Shown here: positions 1 through 6,902 of the stretch, in pieces | Layout: each line of letters begins with the position of its first letter | Numbering within the stretch: position 1 is the first letter of the stretch | Assembly (NCBI GenBank): GCA_900547125.1 | Contig: URFU01000053.1 | Coordinates: 1 to 14,086 of the forward strand | DNA: 14,086 nucleotides | DNA from: an uncultured Collinsella sp. | GTDB lineage: Bacteria; Actinomycetota; Coriobacteriia; Coriobacteriales; Coriobacteriaceae | Reading direction: 5' to 3' | Program-made: the position numbers and the translations under genes | The notes under the pieces: model-generated | Told to the model about the DNA's origin: nothing | Database searches by the model: none | What the model saw: the letters and a program-made list of their open reading frames with translations, nothing else

Positions 1-92
1 CCGTCGTTAGCGAGGATGTGGTTGAGCAGCGTGGTCTTGCCGGCACCGAGGTATCCGGTAAGCATGATGATTTTCACGGGTTTGTTGGGCAT
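1..92 (-). CDS. CobW/G3E-family GTPase, N-terminal fragment (runs off the left edge)
   Basis: Only the first 30 codons are in the window. The translation has the P-loop GYLGAGKTTLLNHIL at residues 13-27, the Walker A form typical of the G3E family (CobW, YjiA, ZNG1-type metal chaperones), which hydrolyse GTP to deliver metals such as zinc or cobalt to client proteins. The ATG at 92 is chosen because AAAGGAGG lies just upstream with good spacing; an in-frame ATG at 113 would put this ribosome binding site inside the coding sequence. The gene lies 86 bp downstream of the ArsC-like gene on the same strand, so it may have its own promoter. The metal and client cannot be told from this fragment. 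The family call is firm; the subfamily is open. Confidence 0.85.
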   Translation of the reverse strand, partial: MPNKPVKIIMLTGYLGAGKTTLLNHILAND

Positions 93-178
93 GTGCCCTC
101 CTTTGTTAGACATGGCTTACAGTTGAATCTTATGCCAAACGCCTGCTCTTATACCCACGCGCCGGCAAATAACACAAG

Positions 179-520
179 CTACTCCCAGGCTCCCCATACA
201 TCGGGGCAATAACCGACGGTGGCCTTTTTGCCGTTGCGCACGATGGGCTCGGCCAAGACCTGCTGGTTCTCGAGCAGCTTGTCGAAGCGCTGACTGGGGG
301 TAAGGTGCTGAATAAGTGCGAGCGTTTCCTCGTCCTTGGCTTTGGGGTTGAGCAGCTTGTCGATGCCGCCGACCGCCTGCATCACGCTCGTGAGCTCGCC
401 CTTGCTCATCTCCTTTTCCTTAAGGTCGATAAACTGCACCTTAATGCGGCGCTCCTTAAAATAGCGCTGGGCCTTCTTGGTATCGAAAGACTTTTTGGTG
501 CCAAAAATTTGCACGTTCAC
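179..520 (-). CDS. ArsC/Spx-family thioredoxin-fold protein lacking the usual active-site cysteine
   Basis: The 113-aa product has the length and pattern of the ArsC/Spx/YffB family: beta strand VQIFGTKKS, helix DTKKAQRYFKERRI, then VQFIDLKEKEMSKGEL, and a LLNPKAKDEE-like segment. Family members are arsenate reductases, transcription-modulating Spx proteins or uncharacterised redox proteins. By alignment from memory with YffB (GIKNCDT), the position of the conserved cysteine is Ser11 here, and the only cysteine is Cys105 near the C-terminus. The later Arg-Pro region is also altered (EPIVRNGKK). True arsenate reductase activity is therefore unlikely. The start is GTG at 520, with a GGGAG element about 8 nt upstream and only 15 nt after the stop of the flavoprotein gene, so the two are probably co-transcribed. 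Function is unknown; a binding or regulatory role is an inference. Confidence 0.85.
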   Translation of the reverse strand: MNVQIFGTKKSFDTKKAQRYFKERRIKVQFIDLKEKEMSKGELTSVMQAVGGIDKLLNPKAKDEETLALIQHLTPSQRFDKLLENQQVLAEPIVRNGKKATVGYCPDVWGAWE

Positions 521-535
521 TTATCGGCTCCCGTT

Positions 536-1159
536 CTAACGAATGAAGTTGGTGCGGGCGCGATCGCCTTCGGGGGCTTTGATGCCGGTGGCCTGTCCTG
601 CTTCGATACAATGCAGGAGCCAGGCCATGTTTTTGCCGATGTTTCGCATGGTGGCCAAGCCCTCGGCGTCCTGGGCGGCCTCGCCCGGCATGGCACCAAA
701 GACGTTGTTCCAGTACGTGGAGGCCACCACGGGCATCTGGTTGATAGTGAAGTACTTGTTGAGTACATCGAAGGTGGTCGAGGTGCCGCCACGGCGGGCG
801 ACGGCGACCGCGGCACCCGGCTTGTGCGCAAAGGCCTTGCTGCCAGCATAGAATGCGCGGTCGAGAGCCGAGAGGATGCGTCCGCTGGGATGCGCATAGT
901 AGACGGGGGAGCCAAAGACAAAGCCATCTGCCTGCTCGGCGGCAGCGATGAGCTCGTTCACCACGTCGTCGTCAAAGGTGCAGCGACCGCCAAGCTTGCC
1001 GCACTGGCCGCAACCGATGCAGTCGCGAATGGGCTTGGCGCCCAGCTGGAACACCTCGGTATCGATGCCCTCGGCGTTGAGTTGCTCGGAGACCTCGGCG
1101 AGTGCGCGGGCGGTATTGCCGTTTGCCTTGGGACTGCCATTGACCAAAAGAACCTTCAT
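536..1159 (-). CDS. Flavodoxin-fold NAD(P)H-dependent FMN reductase / iron-sulfur flavoprotein-like
   Basis: The 207-aa product starts with the FMN phosphate-binding loop NGSPKANGNT (residues 7-16) and continues with GSPVYYAHPSGRILSALDR, the usual flavin-contacting segment of NADPH-dependent FMN reductases. Cysteines 47, 50, 53 and 60 form C-X2-C-X2-C-X6-C, which matches the compact [4Fe-4S] motif described for Isf iron-sulfur flavoproteins, so electron transfer between ferredoxin-like donors and FMN is plausible. No signal peptide or membrane segment is seen; it should be cytosolic. ATG at 1159 is preferred over the adjacent GTG at 1162 because AGGGAG lies 6 nt upstream of the ATG. It heads a probable two-gene unit with the ArsC-like gene 15 nt downstream. 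Substrate unknown. Family call is strong; cluster binding is inferred from cysteines only. Confidence 0.88.
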   Translation of the reverse strand: MKVLLVNGSPKANGNTARALAEVSEQLNAEGIDTEVFQLGAKPIRDCIGCGQCGKLGGRCTFDDDVVNELIAAAEQADGFVFGSPVYYAHPSGRILSALDRAFYAGSKAFAHKPGAAVAVARRGGTSTTFDVLNKYFTINQMPVVASTYWNNVFGAMPGEAAQDAEGLATMRNIGKNMAWLLHCIEAGQATGIKAPEGDRARTNFIR

Positions 1160-1233
1160 CACAAACTCCCTCTGCTGTTGGTGACTTCTGCAGAGGATTA
1201 TCGCACGATGGGGGAGGCGGTGCGGGCGCGGTG

Positions 1234-2763
1234 CTAATCCAGTTTGGTACCTGGCACCTGCACGGCTTTACCGAGCAACGCTTTGAGCTCGTTCAAAATG
1301 GAAACGGGCTGTCGATTGACAGCGTCCAGATGAAGCGTCGCCACACGAATGGGCGGCTGATATTCAAGCGAGCCGATGAGCACGGGAGAACCCAGGAACC
1401 GCTCGATTTCGTCTGCGATCGCGTCGGTCTCTTCGGGATCAAAGTCATCGAAAAGCGCCACGAATGTCGGCCCCGTCGAGCGGAACAGGCGACCCTTGCC
1501 GCGCGAGCATTCCATAAGGCAAGCGGCGCTTTCGGCGAGCACGCGGTCGCCTGCATCAAATCCAAAGCGGGCATTGACCTCGGCGATATCGTCAACCTTA
1601 ATGGCAATAAAGCCTGCCTCGCGCGCCACGCGGCGCATTTCGCCAATGGCGTTGACCAGGGCGTGAATATCGCCCAGGCCCGTCACCGAGTCGGTCGTAT
1701 CCGCTAGGCTTCGGTTGATGATGATGCCCACATACATGCTGGGCTCGGTATCGGTGCCGTCCAAGCGGTAACCCGTGCAGTCGCAAAGCGCGTATGCTCC
1801 GGTGGCATCCATTACGCGATACTGCATGTAGTGGAAGTGCCACGTGCCGTTTGTCACCATGCCGAGCTCGGCGCGCACATTGTCGCGGTCCTCGGGATGA
1901 ACGCGGGCGAGCCACATGTCGAGTGAGTTGTAGGGGTGCTGGGAGGGCAGGTCAAAATCGCGCACAGCGTTGACCGACCATTGCGATTCGCCCGTATCGA
2001 GATTGAGGATAAACGGATAGCGCGTCTCGGAGCTCATAGAGATCGCTTGGAATACGCGGTCGTTGCACGGAAGCTGCTCGGCAATTGGGTGCTGCGGCGC
2101 GTCATTGTCTTTCGGCTGCTGCACGCGATGCATAAGCTTGTAGCGATACATCTTGCGATCGGCATCCATCGTCATCTGGCGACGCGTGTCGCCGGCAAGT
2201 GGATTGACGCACGAGCAGCCAAAGCTAAAGCTGCCGATCATGGGCGCCTTGCCGCCCGAGCTCGCCTCGATCAGCCCGGCACGTACCTGCTCCAAGCGCT
2301 GCTCGAGTTCGGTCTCGTTTGCAGAGAGCGAGATAAGTACAAACTCGTCTCCACCGATACGGAACAGCATCTCATCGTGCTCCATGGTTTCGGAGAGCGT
2401 GCGGCAGATGCTCAGAATATAGCGATTGCCTTCGGCATGGCCAAACCTATCATTGCAATGCTTGAGATGGTCGATGTCAATATAGGCGCAGGTGAAGGGG
2501 TCGCCTTTGCGCCAGAGTTGCTCGACGTGACGGTCGAGTCCGCTGCGGTTGCCCAAGTTGGTGAGCGGATCGATATAGGCGTTGCGCTCAAGCAGCTGGC
2601 GCTCTTGTTGCAGGATGGCATGCGTCTTTTGCAGTTGCTCACCAACGGCGCGTAGCTCAGCAGGCAGCGCGGCAACATCGAGTTCGGCGGTCGAGATGCC
2701 ATTCGCAAGTCGCTGAAGATAGGTAATAATCGATTGCTCGCCCAGGCGATACGGCTCGTTCAT
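1234..2763 (-). CDS. Diguanylate cyclase: GGDEF - PAS-like - degenerate GGDEF
   Basis: The 509-aa soluble protein would make cyclic di-GMP from two GTP. Residues about 36-62 form a charged amphipathic helix of the kind that often precedes GGDEF domains. The first GGDEF domain (about 62-215) has DPLTNLGNR, the metal-binding DIDHLKHCND segment and an intact GGDEF at 137-141. The inhibitory RxxD I-site is absent (EHDE at that place). Residues about 236-350 look PAS-like (W262, ARVHPEDR, MQYRV, YVGIIINRS). A second GGDEF-fold domain follows (about 358-505) with a recognisable DSVTGLGD but STGPTF at 429-434 where GGDEF would be, so it is presumably catalytically dead. No membrane segment or signal peptide. 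ATG at 2763 is chosen for AAGGAGG 9 nt upstream. It lies 127 nt downstream of a larger paralogue with the same domain order. Confidence 0.9.
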   Translation of the reverse strand: MNEPYRLGEQSIITYLQRLANGISTAELDVAALPAELRAVGEQLQKTHAILQQERQLLERNAYIDPLTNLGNRSGLDRHVEQLWRKGDPFTCAYIDIDHLKHCNDRFGHAEGNRYILSICRTLSETMEHDEMLFRIGGDEFVLISLSANETELEQRLEQVRAGLIEASSGGKAPMIGSFSFGCSCVNPLAGDTRRQMTMDADRKMYRYKLMHRVQQPKDNDAPQHPIAEQLPCNDRVFQAISMSSETRYPFILNLDTGESQWSVNAVRDFDLPSQHPYNSLDMWLARVHPEDRDNVRAELGMVTNGTWHFHYMQYRVMDATGAYALCDCTGYRLDGTDTEPSMYVGIIINRSLADTTDSVTGLGDIHALVNAIGEMRRVAREAGFIAIKVDDIAEVNARFGFDAGDRVLAESAACLMECSRGKGRLFRSTGPTFVALFDDFDPEETDAIADEIERFLGSPVLIGSLEYQPPIRVATLHLDAVNRQPVSILNELKALLGKAVQVPGTKLD

Positions 2764-2890
2764 GATGGATAACCTCCTTGGGCGGAACAACGGTTTGTAT
2801 CATATCCCCAATTCGGTTTGAATTGGGGATATAAGTCAGCTAATGGAGGCAAATTCCCCCTTCGGCGGTGGCGTTTTGCGCGCGAGCGTA
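2764..2890 (-). promoter_or_regulatory. Leader between the two c-di-GMP genes, with perfect palindrome and possible promoter
   Basis: This 127-nt spacer holds a perfect inverted repeat: ATATCCCCAATTC at 2802-2814 pairs with GAATTGGGGATAT at 2820-2832 around a 5-nt loop (13 bp). Reading the minus strand, TATGAT (2799-2804; 5 of 6 matches to a -10 box) overlaps the palindrome edge, so the palindrome would cover the -35/spacer region of a promoter giving a leader of about 30 nt. No good -35 hexamer is seen. There is no U-tract on either side, so it does not look like an intrinsic terminator. An operator is my preferred reading; an mRNA hairpin after the upstream gene is the alternative. The AAGGAGG ribosome binding site is at about 2773-2779. 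Confidence 0.45.
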
Positions 2891-5608
2891 TCAGTTGTTA
2901 TTGCCACCATCGAGCAATGCCTCAAAATCCTTCGCCGGCATGGGGCGGTAGCAGAGGAAGCCCTGAGCGTAGCGGGCGCCCATTTGTCGTAGCATGTTCG
3001 CCTGCTCATTTGTCTCGACGCCTTCGACCTCGACGGGCAGATGGAGCGACTGCGCCATTTCGAGCATCGATGAAATGATTTGCGTGCTGCGGCCTTGATC
3101 GCGGTCGGTGGGTACAAAGGCGCGGTCGAGCTTGATGACGTCGACGTTGACGTTCTTGAGCATCGCGAGCGTGGACTGGCCGGTGCCAAAATCGTCCATA
3201 TAGGTCGAGAAGCCGCGGGTGTGCAGGTCGGCCGTCAGTTTGTCCACGGCCTCGGACTCTCCCGTATAAGCCGTCTCGGTGATCTCGATACGCATGAGCT
3301 CGGGTGGTAGGTTGTATTGGGCGGCGAGCGCCCCCATATGCTCGGCAACGTCGCAGGCAAGGATATCCACGCGCGACACATTAAGCGAGACCGGAACCAC
3401 ACGAAGCCCTCGATCGATGCGCTCGCGCAGCCACGAGGCGACACCCTGCCAAATGTACTTGTCGAGCGTCACCACAAAGCCGCTTTCCTCGAGTGCGGGG
3501 ATAAACGTTGCGGGCGAAATGAGAGAGCCGTCCTTGTCAATCCAGCGGGTGAGTGCTTCGGCGCCAATAATCTCACCGGTTTCCATATCGACCTGGGGCT
3601 GCAGGTAGTACGTGATACGGCCGTTTGAGAGCGCGTATTGGAACTCGGTCAGCGTGCGGTGGAACGCAATCTCGTGCTCATATTCCTCGGGGCGGAAAAT
3701 AGCAATGCGCTCCTTGAAGTCGTTTTTGGCGCGTCGATTGGTAAACATGGCCTTGGCCTGGGCATCGATGGTGATTTCCTCGCTAGCGTCGATGGGGCAT
3801 ACGCCCATGGACGGCCAAAAGCCTACGCCGTCGTCGTGCTTGGCTACAGCCTCGCGCACGCGCGCATAGACTCGGTGAACGAAATCGTGCTCAAAGGGTA
3901 TGAGCAGACAAAAGTCGTCTTGTCCCCAGTATCCCGCGACACCCATGTCGGCGTTCTCGATATCCTTGAGCACCGTGCCCACATCGGCAAGCATACGGTC
4001 GCCTTCGGTCTGTCCATACCATTCGTTAAATAGGCGCATGTGGCCCATGTCGACGGTGGCGATACACCAAGCGCCGTCGCGCCTTGCCTTGATGAAGGCA
4101 TTGGCACGGCGCATAAACTCGCTGGGGCGGTAGAGGCCTGTGAGCATATCGAGGTGCTCGGCGACGGCGCCTTTGCGTTCCATCTCGGGTATGGGCAGAC
4201 TGTCGTTGGGAACAAGTCCGCCGGCCGTGCGAAGGCGACGATCGAGTTCGCCCAAAACAGTCGATGCTTGGGAGTCCAGGCGTTCGTAAAAGGTCGGGAC
4301 GACAAGACAGACGGGAGCAATGGTGTCGCCTGCGATTTGCACAGGAGCGAAAACAGCCTCTTTAAGGTGGTGGGTCAGTTGCTCGAATGCCTCGTGGTCC
4401 AGGTCGTTGCTGAGCACGACGAACTGGACGCTACGTGAACGGTAGACCCTGCTCCTGCCGCGGGTGAGCGACAGCATGCGGCCTGCGTATTCGGCGAGCA
4501 TGTAGTCGACAGCCGCGGCTCCGTAGAGCTCGTTGAGCGTTGTCGTGCCACGAACGCGCACCGCTATAAGGCCCGTCTCGCAACGGTCGCAACGACAGGC
4601 GTCGATGGCATTGACCAACATGCGCTGGGTGCCGAGGCCTGTCGCGGCGTCGACGGTTTCGGCAAGTGAGTGGTTGACGAGCTCGCCGACATAGAGCGAG
4701 GGGACATTTTCGTCGCCGTCGATGCGAAACCCGCGAGCACGGCAGAGGACGTAGTCGCCGACGGCATTGCGCACACGATACTGCATGACGCGACGGTGCT
4801 TGGTGCCGTTATAGACCTGGTCGATGTCGTTGATGTAGGCCTCAAGGTCATCGGGATGCACGCGCGTTTTCCAGTAATCGCGACAGTTGTCTATGTGCTC
4901 CGAGGGAAGGCCAAGCTCGCGCAAGGCGCCTTGCGACCAAAGGGTGCGATGTTTGTCCAAGTTCTCGATAAAGAAATAGCGGCCCTCATTGAGCATCGAA
5001 AAGGCGTCGAAAATGCGATCGCTTATTTCGAAGTCGTCGGTGTGGACTTGCGAGATATTGCGCCGATCAAGGTGTACGGCATGACGTAGCTTGTAGTCGT
5101 ACATGCGATGGTCGGCATCGAGTGTCATGCGATTGGGGACCTCGCCCAGGGCGGGGTCGGCATGTGACACTCCGTAGCTAAACGAGTGAGGCATCTCGGA
5201 ATCGTTGTTTTTGAGCAGGACCGTTCGGCAGTGTTCCAGACGTTCGGCGAGGTCGTCCTCGGTCGCAACCGTAGACAGGATGGCAAACTCGTCGCCGCCT
5301 ATGCGAAACGCCGCCTCGTCCACCTTCATATACAGCTTGAGATAGAGGCTTACCTGCAAGATATAGCGGTTGCCCTCGTCATGCCCAAAGATGTCGTTGC
5401 AGTGCTTAAGGTTATCGATGTCAATAAACGCCATGGTCACGGGCAGTTCCTGCTCCCAGATTTCCTCTAAGGAGCGAGCAAAGCCGCCGCGGTTGCCAAG
5501 TCCGGTAAGCTGGTCGGTAAAGGCGGTCCTAATCAGATCATCCTGACGCTCGAGAAGGTCGCGAACGGTCTTTTCGAGCGTTTCGGTGTAATTGCTGACA
5601 GTATCCAT
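2891..5608 (-). CDS. Multidomain c-di-GMP protein: GGDEF - PAS-like - two degenerate GGDEF - EAL
   Basis: The 905-aa soluble protein combines synthesis and breakdown modules for cyclic di-GMP. A short helix (1-28) leads to a GGDEF domain with DQLTGLGNR, DIDNLKHCND and intact GGDEF at 104-108; no RxxD I-site (KVDE). A PAS-like region follows (about 195-310; WSQGALRELG, TRVHPDDLE, MQYRV), then a GGDEF-fold domain with SRSVQF in place of the signature, then another (MLTGLYRP) whose signature is WGQDDF. The C-terminal EAL domain (about 650-905) keeps EAL at 684-686, LNVS with Asn743, Glu775, DDFGTG from 805, KLD with Lys826, EGVE from 862 and Gln882, so phosphodiesterase activity is expected. No membrane segment. 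ATG at 5608 is the first in frame; its ribosome binding site is weak. The N-terminal half parallels the downstream gene. Confidence 0.92.
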   Translation of the reverse strand: MDTVSNYTETLEKTVRDLLERQDDLIRTAFTDQLTGLGNRGGFARSLEEIWEQELPVTMAFIDIDNLKHCNDIFGHDEGNRYILQVSLYLKLYMKVDEAAFRIGGDEFAILSTVATEDDLAERLEHCRTVLLKNNDSEMPHSFSYGVSHADPALGEVPNRMTLDADHRMYDYKLRHAVHLDRRNISQVHTDDFEISDRIFDAFSMLNEGRYFFIENLDKHRTLWSQGALRELGLPSEHIDNCRDYWKTRVHPDDLEAYINDIDQVYNGTKHRRVMQYRVRNAVGDYVLCRARGFRIDGDENVPSLYVGELVNHSLAETVDAATGLGTQRMLVNAIDACRCDRCETGLIAVRVRGTTTLNELYGAAAVDYMLAEYAGRMLSLTRGRSRVYRSRSVQFVVLSNDLDHEAFEQLTHHLKEAVFAPVQIAGDTIAPVCLVVPTFYERLDSQASTVLGELDRRLRTAGGLVPNDSLPIPEMERKGAVAEHLDMLTGLYRPSEFMRRANAFIKARRDGAWCIATVDMGHMRLFNEWYGQTEGDRMLADVGTVLKDIENADMGVAGYWGQDDFCLLIPFEHDFVHRVYARVREAVAKHDDGVGFWPSMGVCPIDASEEITIDAQAKAMFTNRRAKNDFKERIAIFRPEEYEHEIAFHRTLTEFQYALSNGRITYYLQPQVDMETGEIIGAEALTRWIDKDGSLISPATFIPALEESGFVVTLDKYIWQGVASWLRERIDRGLRVVPVSLNVSRVDILACDVAEHMGALAAQYNLPPELMRIEITETAYTGESEAVDKLTADLHTRGFSTYMDDFGTGQSTLAMLKNVNVDVIKLDRAFVPTDRDQGRSTQIISSMLEMAQSLHLPVEVEGVETNEQANMLRQMGARYAQGFLCYRPMPAKDFEALLDGGNNN

Positions 5609-5743
5609 GTCGTAAGCGGCTTTCTGAGGTCGGGCGAATTGCGTCGGGCGAGCTCGTTGAGCACACGCGTTGATGTTCGGCGCTTTGCGTGTATCCAGGC
5701 CCCCGCCTCGCTGCGTTGTTGGGTTACTTTACCGGCTAATGTT

Positions 5744-5780
5744 CGCTGTTGATAACTACTGCGTAGTATAAACAACAGCG
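5744..5780. repeat. Imperfect palindrome (8-bp outer and 5-bp inner stems)
   Basis: CGCTGTTG at 5744-5751 is the exact reverse complement of 5773-5780, and ACTAC at 5755-5759 of GTAGT at 5763-5767, with a 3-nt centre and an unequal internal loop between the two stems. It sits in the AT-rich part of the divergent region and could be an operator or an RNA hairpin at the start of the minus-strand transcript. There is no U-tract to suggest termination. Confidence 0.55.
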
Positions 5781-5866
5781 CACAATTATATATGGGTGCA
5801 CATGCTGTGGGCGGCCATTATTCGACAAACGGCAGCGCGACGATGCGATGTCCGATAAAAATGCGA

Positions 5867-5895
5867 CTGAGACGATATATGTTGACGGGTATACT
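5867..5895 (+). promoter_or_regulatory. Candidate promoter for the patatin-like gene
   Basis: CTGAGA at 5867-5872 (4 of 6 to TTGACA) is followed by a 17-nt spacer and TATACT at 5890-5895 (5 of 6 to TATAAT). Transcription would begin near 5902, about 30 nt before the start codon at 5932 and ahead of the GGAG ribosome binding site at 5920-5923. It is supported only by consensus likeness and position. Confidence 0.4.
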
Positions 5896-5931
5896 TGTTC
5901 CGGTTTTAAACGCAGGAACGGAGATGGTCGC

Positions 5932-6801
5932 ATGGCACAGCCGGATACGACGCGCACGGTGGGACTCGCGCTCGAGGGAGGCGGCTACCGCGGTATGTAT
6001 ACGGCGGGCGTGCTCGACGTTTGGATGGAGCACGGTTTGACCTGCGACCATATGGTGGGTGTCTCGGCGGGCGCGGCGTTTGGCTACAACTTTAAATCGC
6101 GGCAGCTCGGGCGCGCCATTCGCTACAACAAGGCCTATTGTGCCGACAAGCGCTATGCAAGCGTGACAAGCTGGTTGCGAACCGGCGATATGTTCAATGC
6201 CGATTTTGCCTATCACGAGGTGCCTATCGAGCGCGATCCCATTGACTTAGAGGCGTATCGCGCCTGCCCCATGCGATTTACGTGCGTGTGTACCGACATC
6301 GAGACGGGCAAGGCCGTCTACCACGACCTGCCCTATGGCGACGAGAGGGATATCGAGTGGATCCGGGCGTCGTCGGCGATTCCCGTGGCAACGCGTCCCG
6401 TTGCTATTGACGGGCATAAGTATCTGGATGGTGGCGTGGCTGATTCTATTCCCAGCGCATGGCTGTTTGCGCAGGGGTATGACCGCAATATCGTGGTACT
6501 CACGCAGCCGGCGGGCTTTGTGAAGCAGCCCAACAGCGTGATGCCTATGCTGCGGCGCGTGTTCCGTCACTACCCAGAGTTTGTCGCAGCGCTTGAGCAC
6601 CGGCATGAGGTTTACAATGCCACGCTCGATGACCTGGCACGTCGCGAGGCTGCCAGCGAAATTTTTGTGGTGCGTCCGAGTGAATCGGTGAAGGTGCCGT
6701 CGCTGTGCCGCGAGCCCGATGAGCTCGAGCGCATCTACCAGATCGGCCGCCACGATGCGGAGGCGACTTTGCCGGCGCTGAAAGCGTATCTGGCGGGGTA
6801 A
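5932..6801 (+). CDS. Patatin-like phospholipase / lipid acyl hydrolase
   Basis: The 289-aa product has all the catalytic marks of bacterial patatins: the oxyanion-hole glycine loop GGGYRG at 16-21, the nucleophile elbow GVSAG with Ser45, and the dyad aspartate in LDGGVADSIP (Asp166). The ASSAIPVATRPV segment before it is also typical. Such enzymes hydrolyse acyl esters of phospholipids or related lipids. No signal peptide is seen, so it is predicted cytoplasmic or peripherally membrane-bound. The C-terminal ~100 residues (RRVFRHYPEF onward) resemble the extension found in many Gram-positive patatins. ATG at 5932 is chosen for GGAG 8 nt upstream; an in-frame extension to 5848 would begin upstream of the candidate promoter. 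It is a single gene, divergent from the c-di-GMP gene and convergent with thiE. Natural substrate unknown. Confidence 0.92.
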   Translation: MAQPDTTRTVGLALEGGGYRGMYTAGVLDVWMEHGLTCDHMVGVSAGAAFGYNFKSRQLGRAIRYNKAYCADKRYASVTSWLRTGDMFNADFAYHEVPIERDPIDLEAYRACPMRFTCVCTDIETGKAVYHDLPYGDERDIEWIRASSAIPVATRPVAIDGHKYLDGGVADSIPSAWLFAQGYDRNIVVLTQPAGFVKQPNSVMPMLRRVFRHYPEFVAALEHRHEVYNATLDDLARREAASEIFVVRPSESVKVPSLCREPDELERIYQIGRHDAEATLPALKAYLAG

Positions 6802-6812
6802 GGGTCGCATGC

Positions 6813-6858
6813 GGAAAGCGCATCTCGGAATGGAGGTCCAAACCGGGATGCACTTTCC
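6813..6858. repeat. Long imperfect hairpin between convergent patatin and thiE genes
   Basis: Positions 6813-6828 pair with 6843-6858 over 16 positions, with one C-A mismatch and one G-U wobble, around a 14-nt loop. It begins 11 nt after the patatin stop and ends about 45 nt past the thiE stop. Neither side has a U-tract, so it is not a classic intrinsic terminator, although it could block transcription or protect both 3' ends. A dispersed palindromic repeat is an alternative. The rest of 6802-6902 shows nothing further. Confidence 0.55.
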
Positions 6859-6902
6859 ATTGCTGAAGATATGAGGCTGCGAATCAGCTGCTCGGCCTAT
6901 GC

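Larger units (their letters stand above)
5609..5931. promoter_or_regulatory. Divergent intergenic region between c-di-GMP gene and patatin gene
   Basis: I see no convincing gene in these 323 bp. The stretch 5730-5800 is clearly richer in A+T than its surroundings and holds an imperfect hairpin: CGCTGTTG (5744-5751) with CAACAGCG (5773-5780), enclosing ACTAC-TGC-GTAGT (5755-5767). On the minus strand a perfect TATAAT lies at 5785-5790, a candidate -10 for the large c-di-GMP gene, but I find no good -35 at the right distance. If used, the transcript would start at about the hairpin and carry a leader of roughly 170 nt. The plus-strand promoter for the patatin gene is listed separately. Confidence 0.4.

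Noticed and set aside
305..1237. Long plus-strand open frame opposite the ArsC-like and flavoprotein genes
   Set aside because: It lies antisense to two genes with clear family motifs, has no ribosome binding site, and its translation shows no recognisable domain; high GC makes such shadows common.
1246..1259. GGTACCTGGCACCT motif at the end of the smaller cyclase gene
   Set aside because: Looks like part of a short dispersed repeat, but only one partial copy is present and it lies within coding sequence.
5533..5775. 80-codon minus-strand open frame upstream of the large c-di-GMP gene
   Set aside because: It overlaps the start of that gene in another frame, lacks a ribosome binding site and shows no domain.
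5848..5931. 28-codon extension of the patatin gene
   Set aside because: It starts upstream of the candidate promoter, has no ribosome binding site, and adds residues outside the patatin fold.
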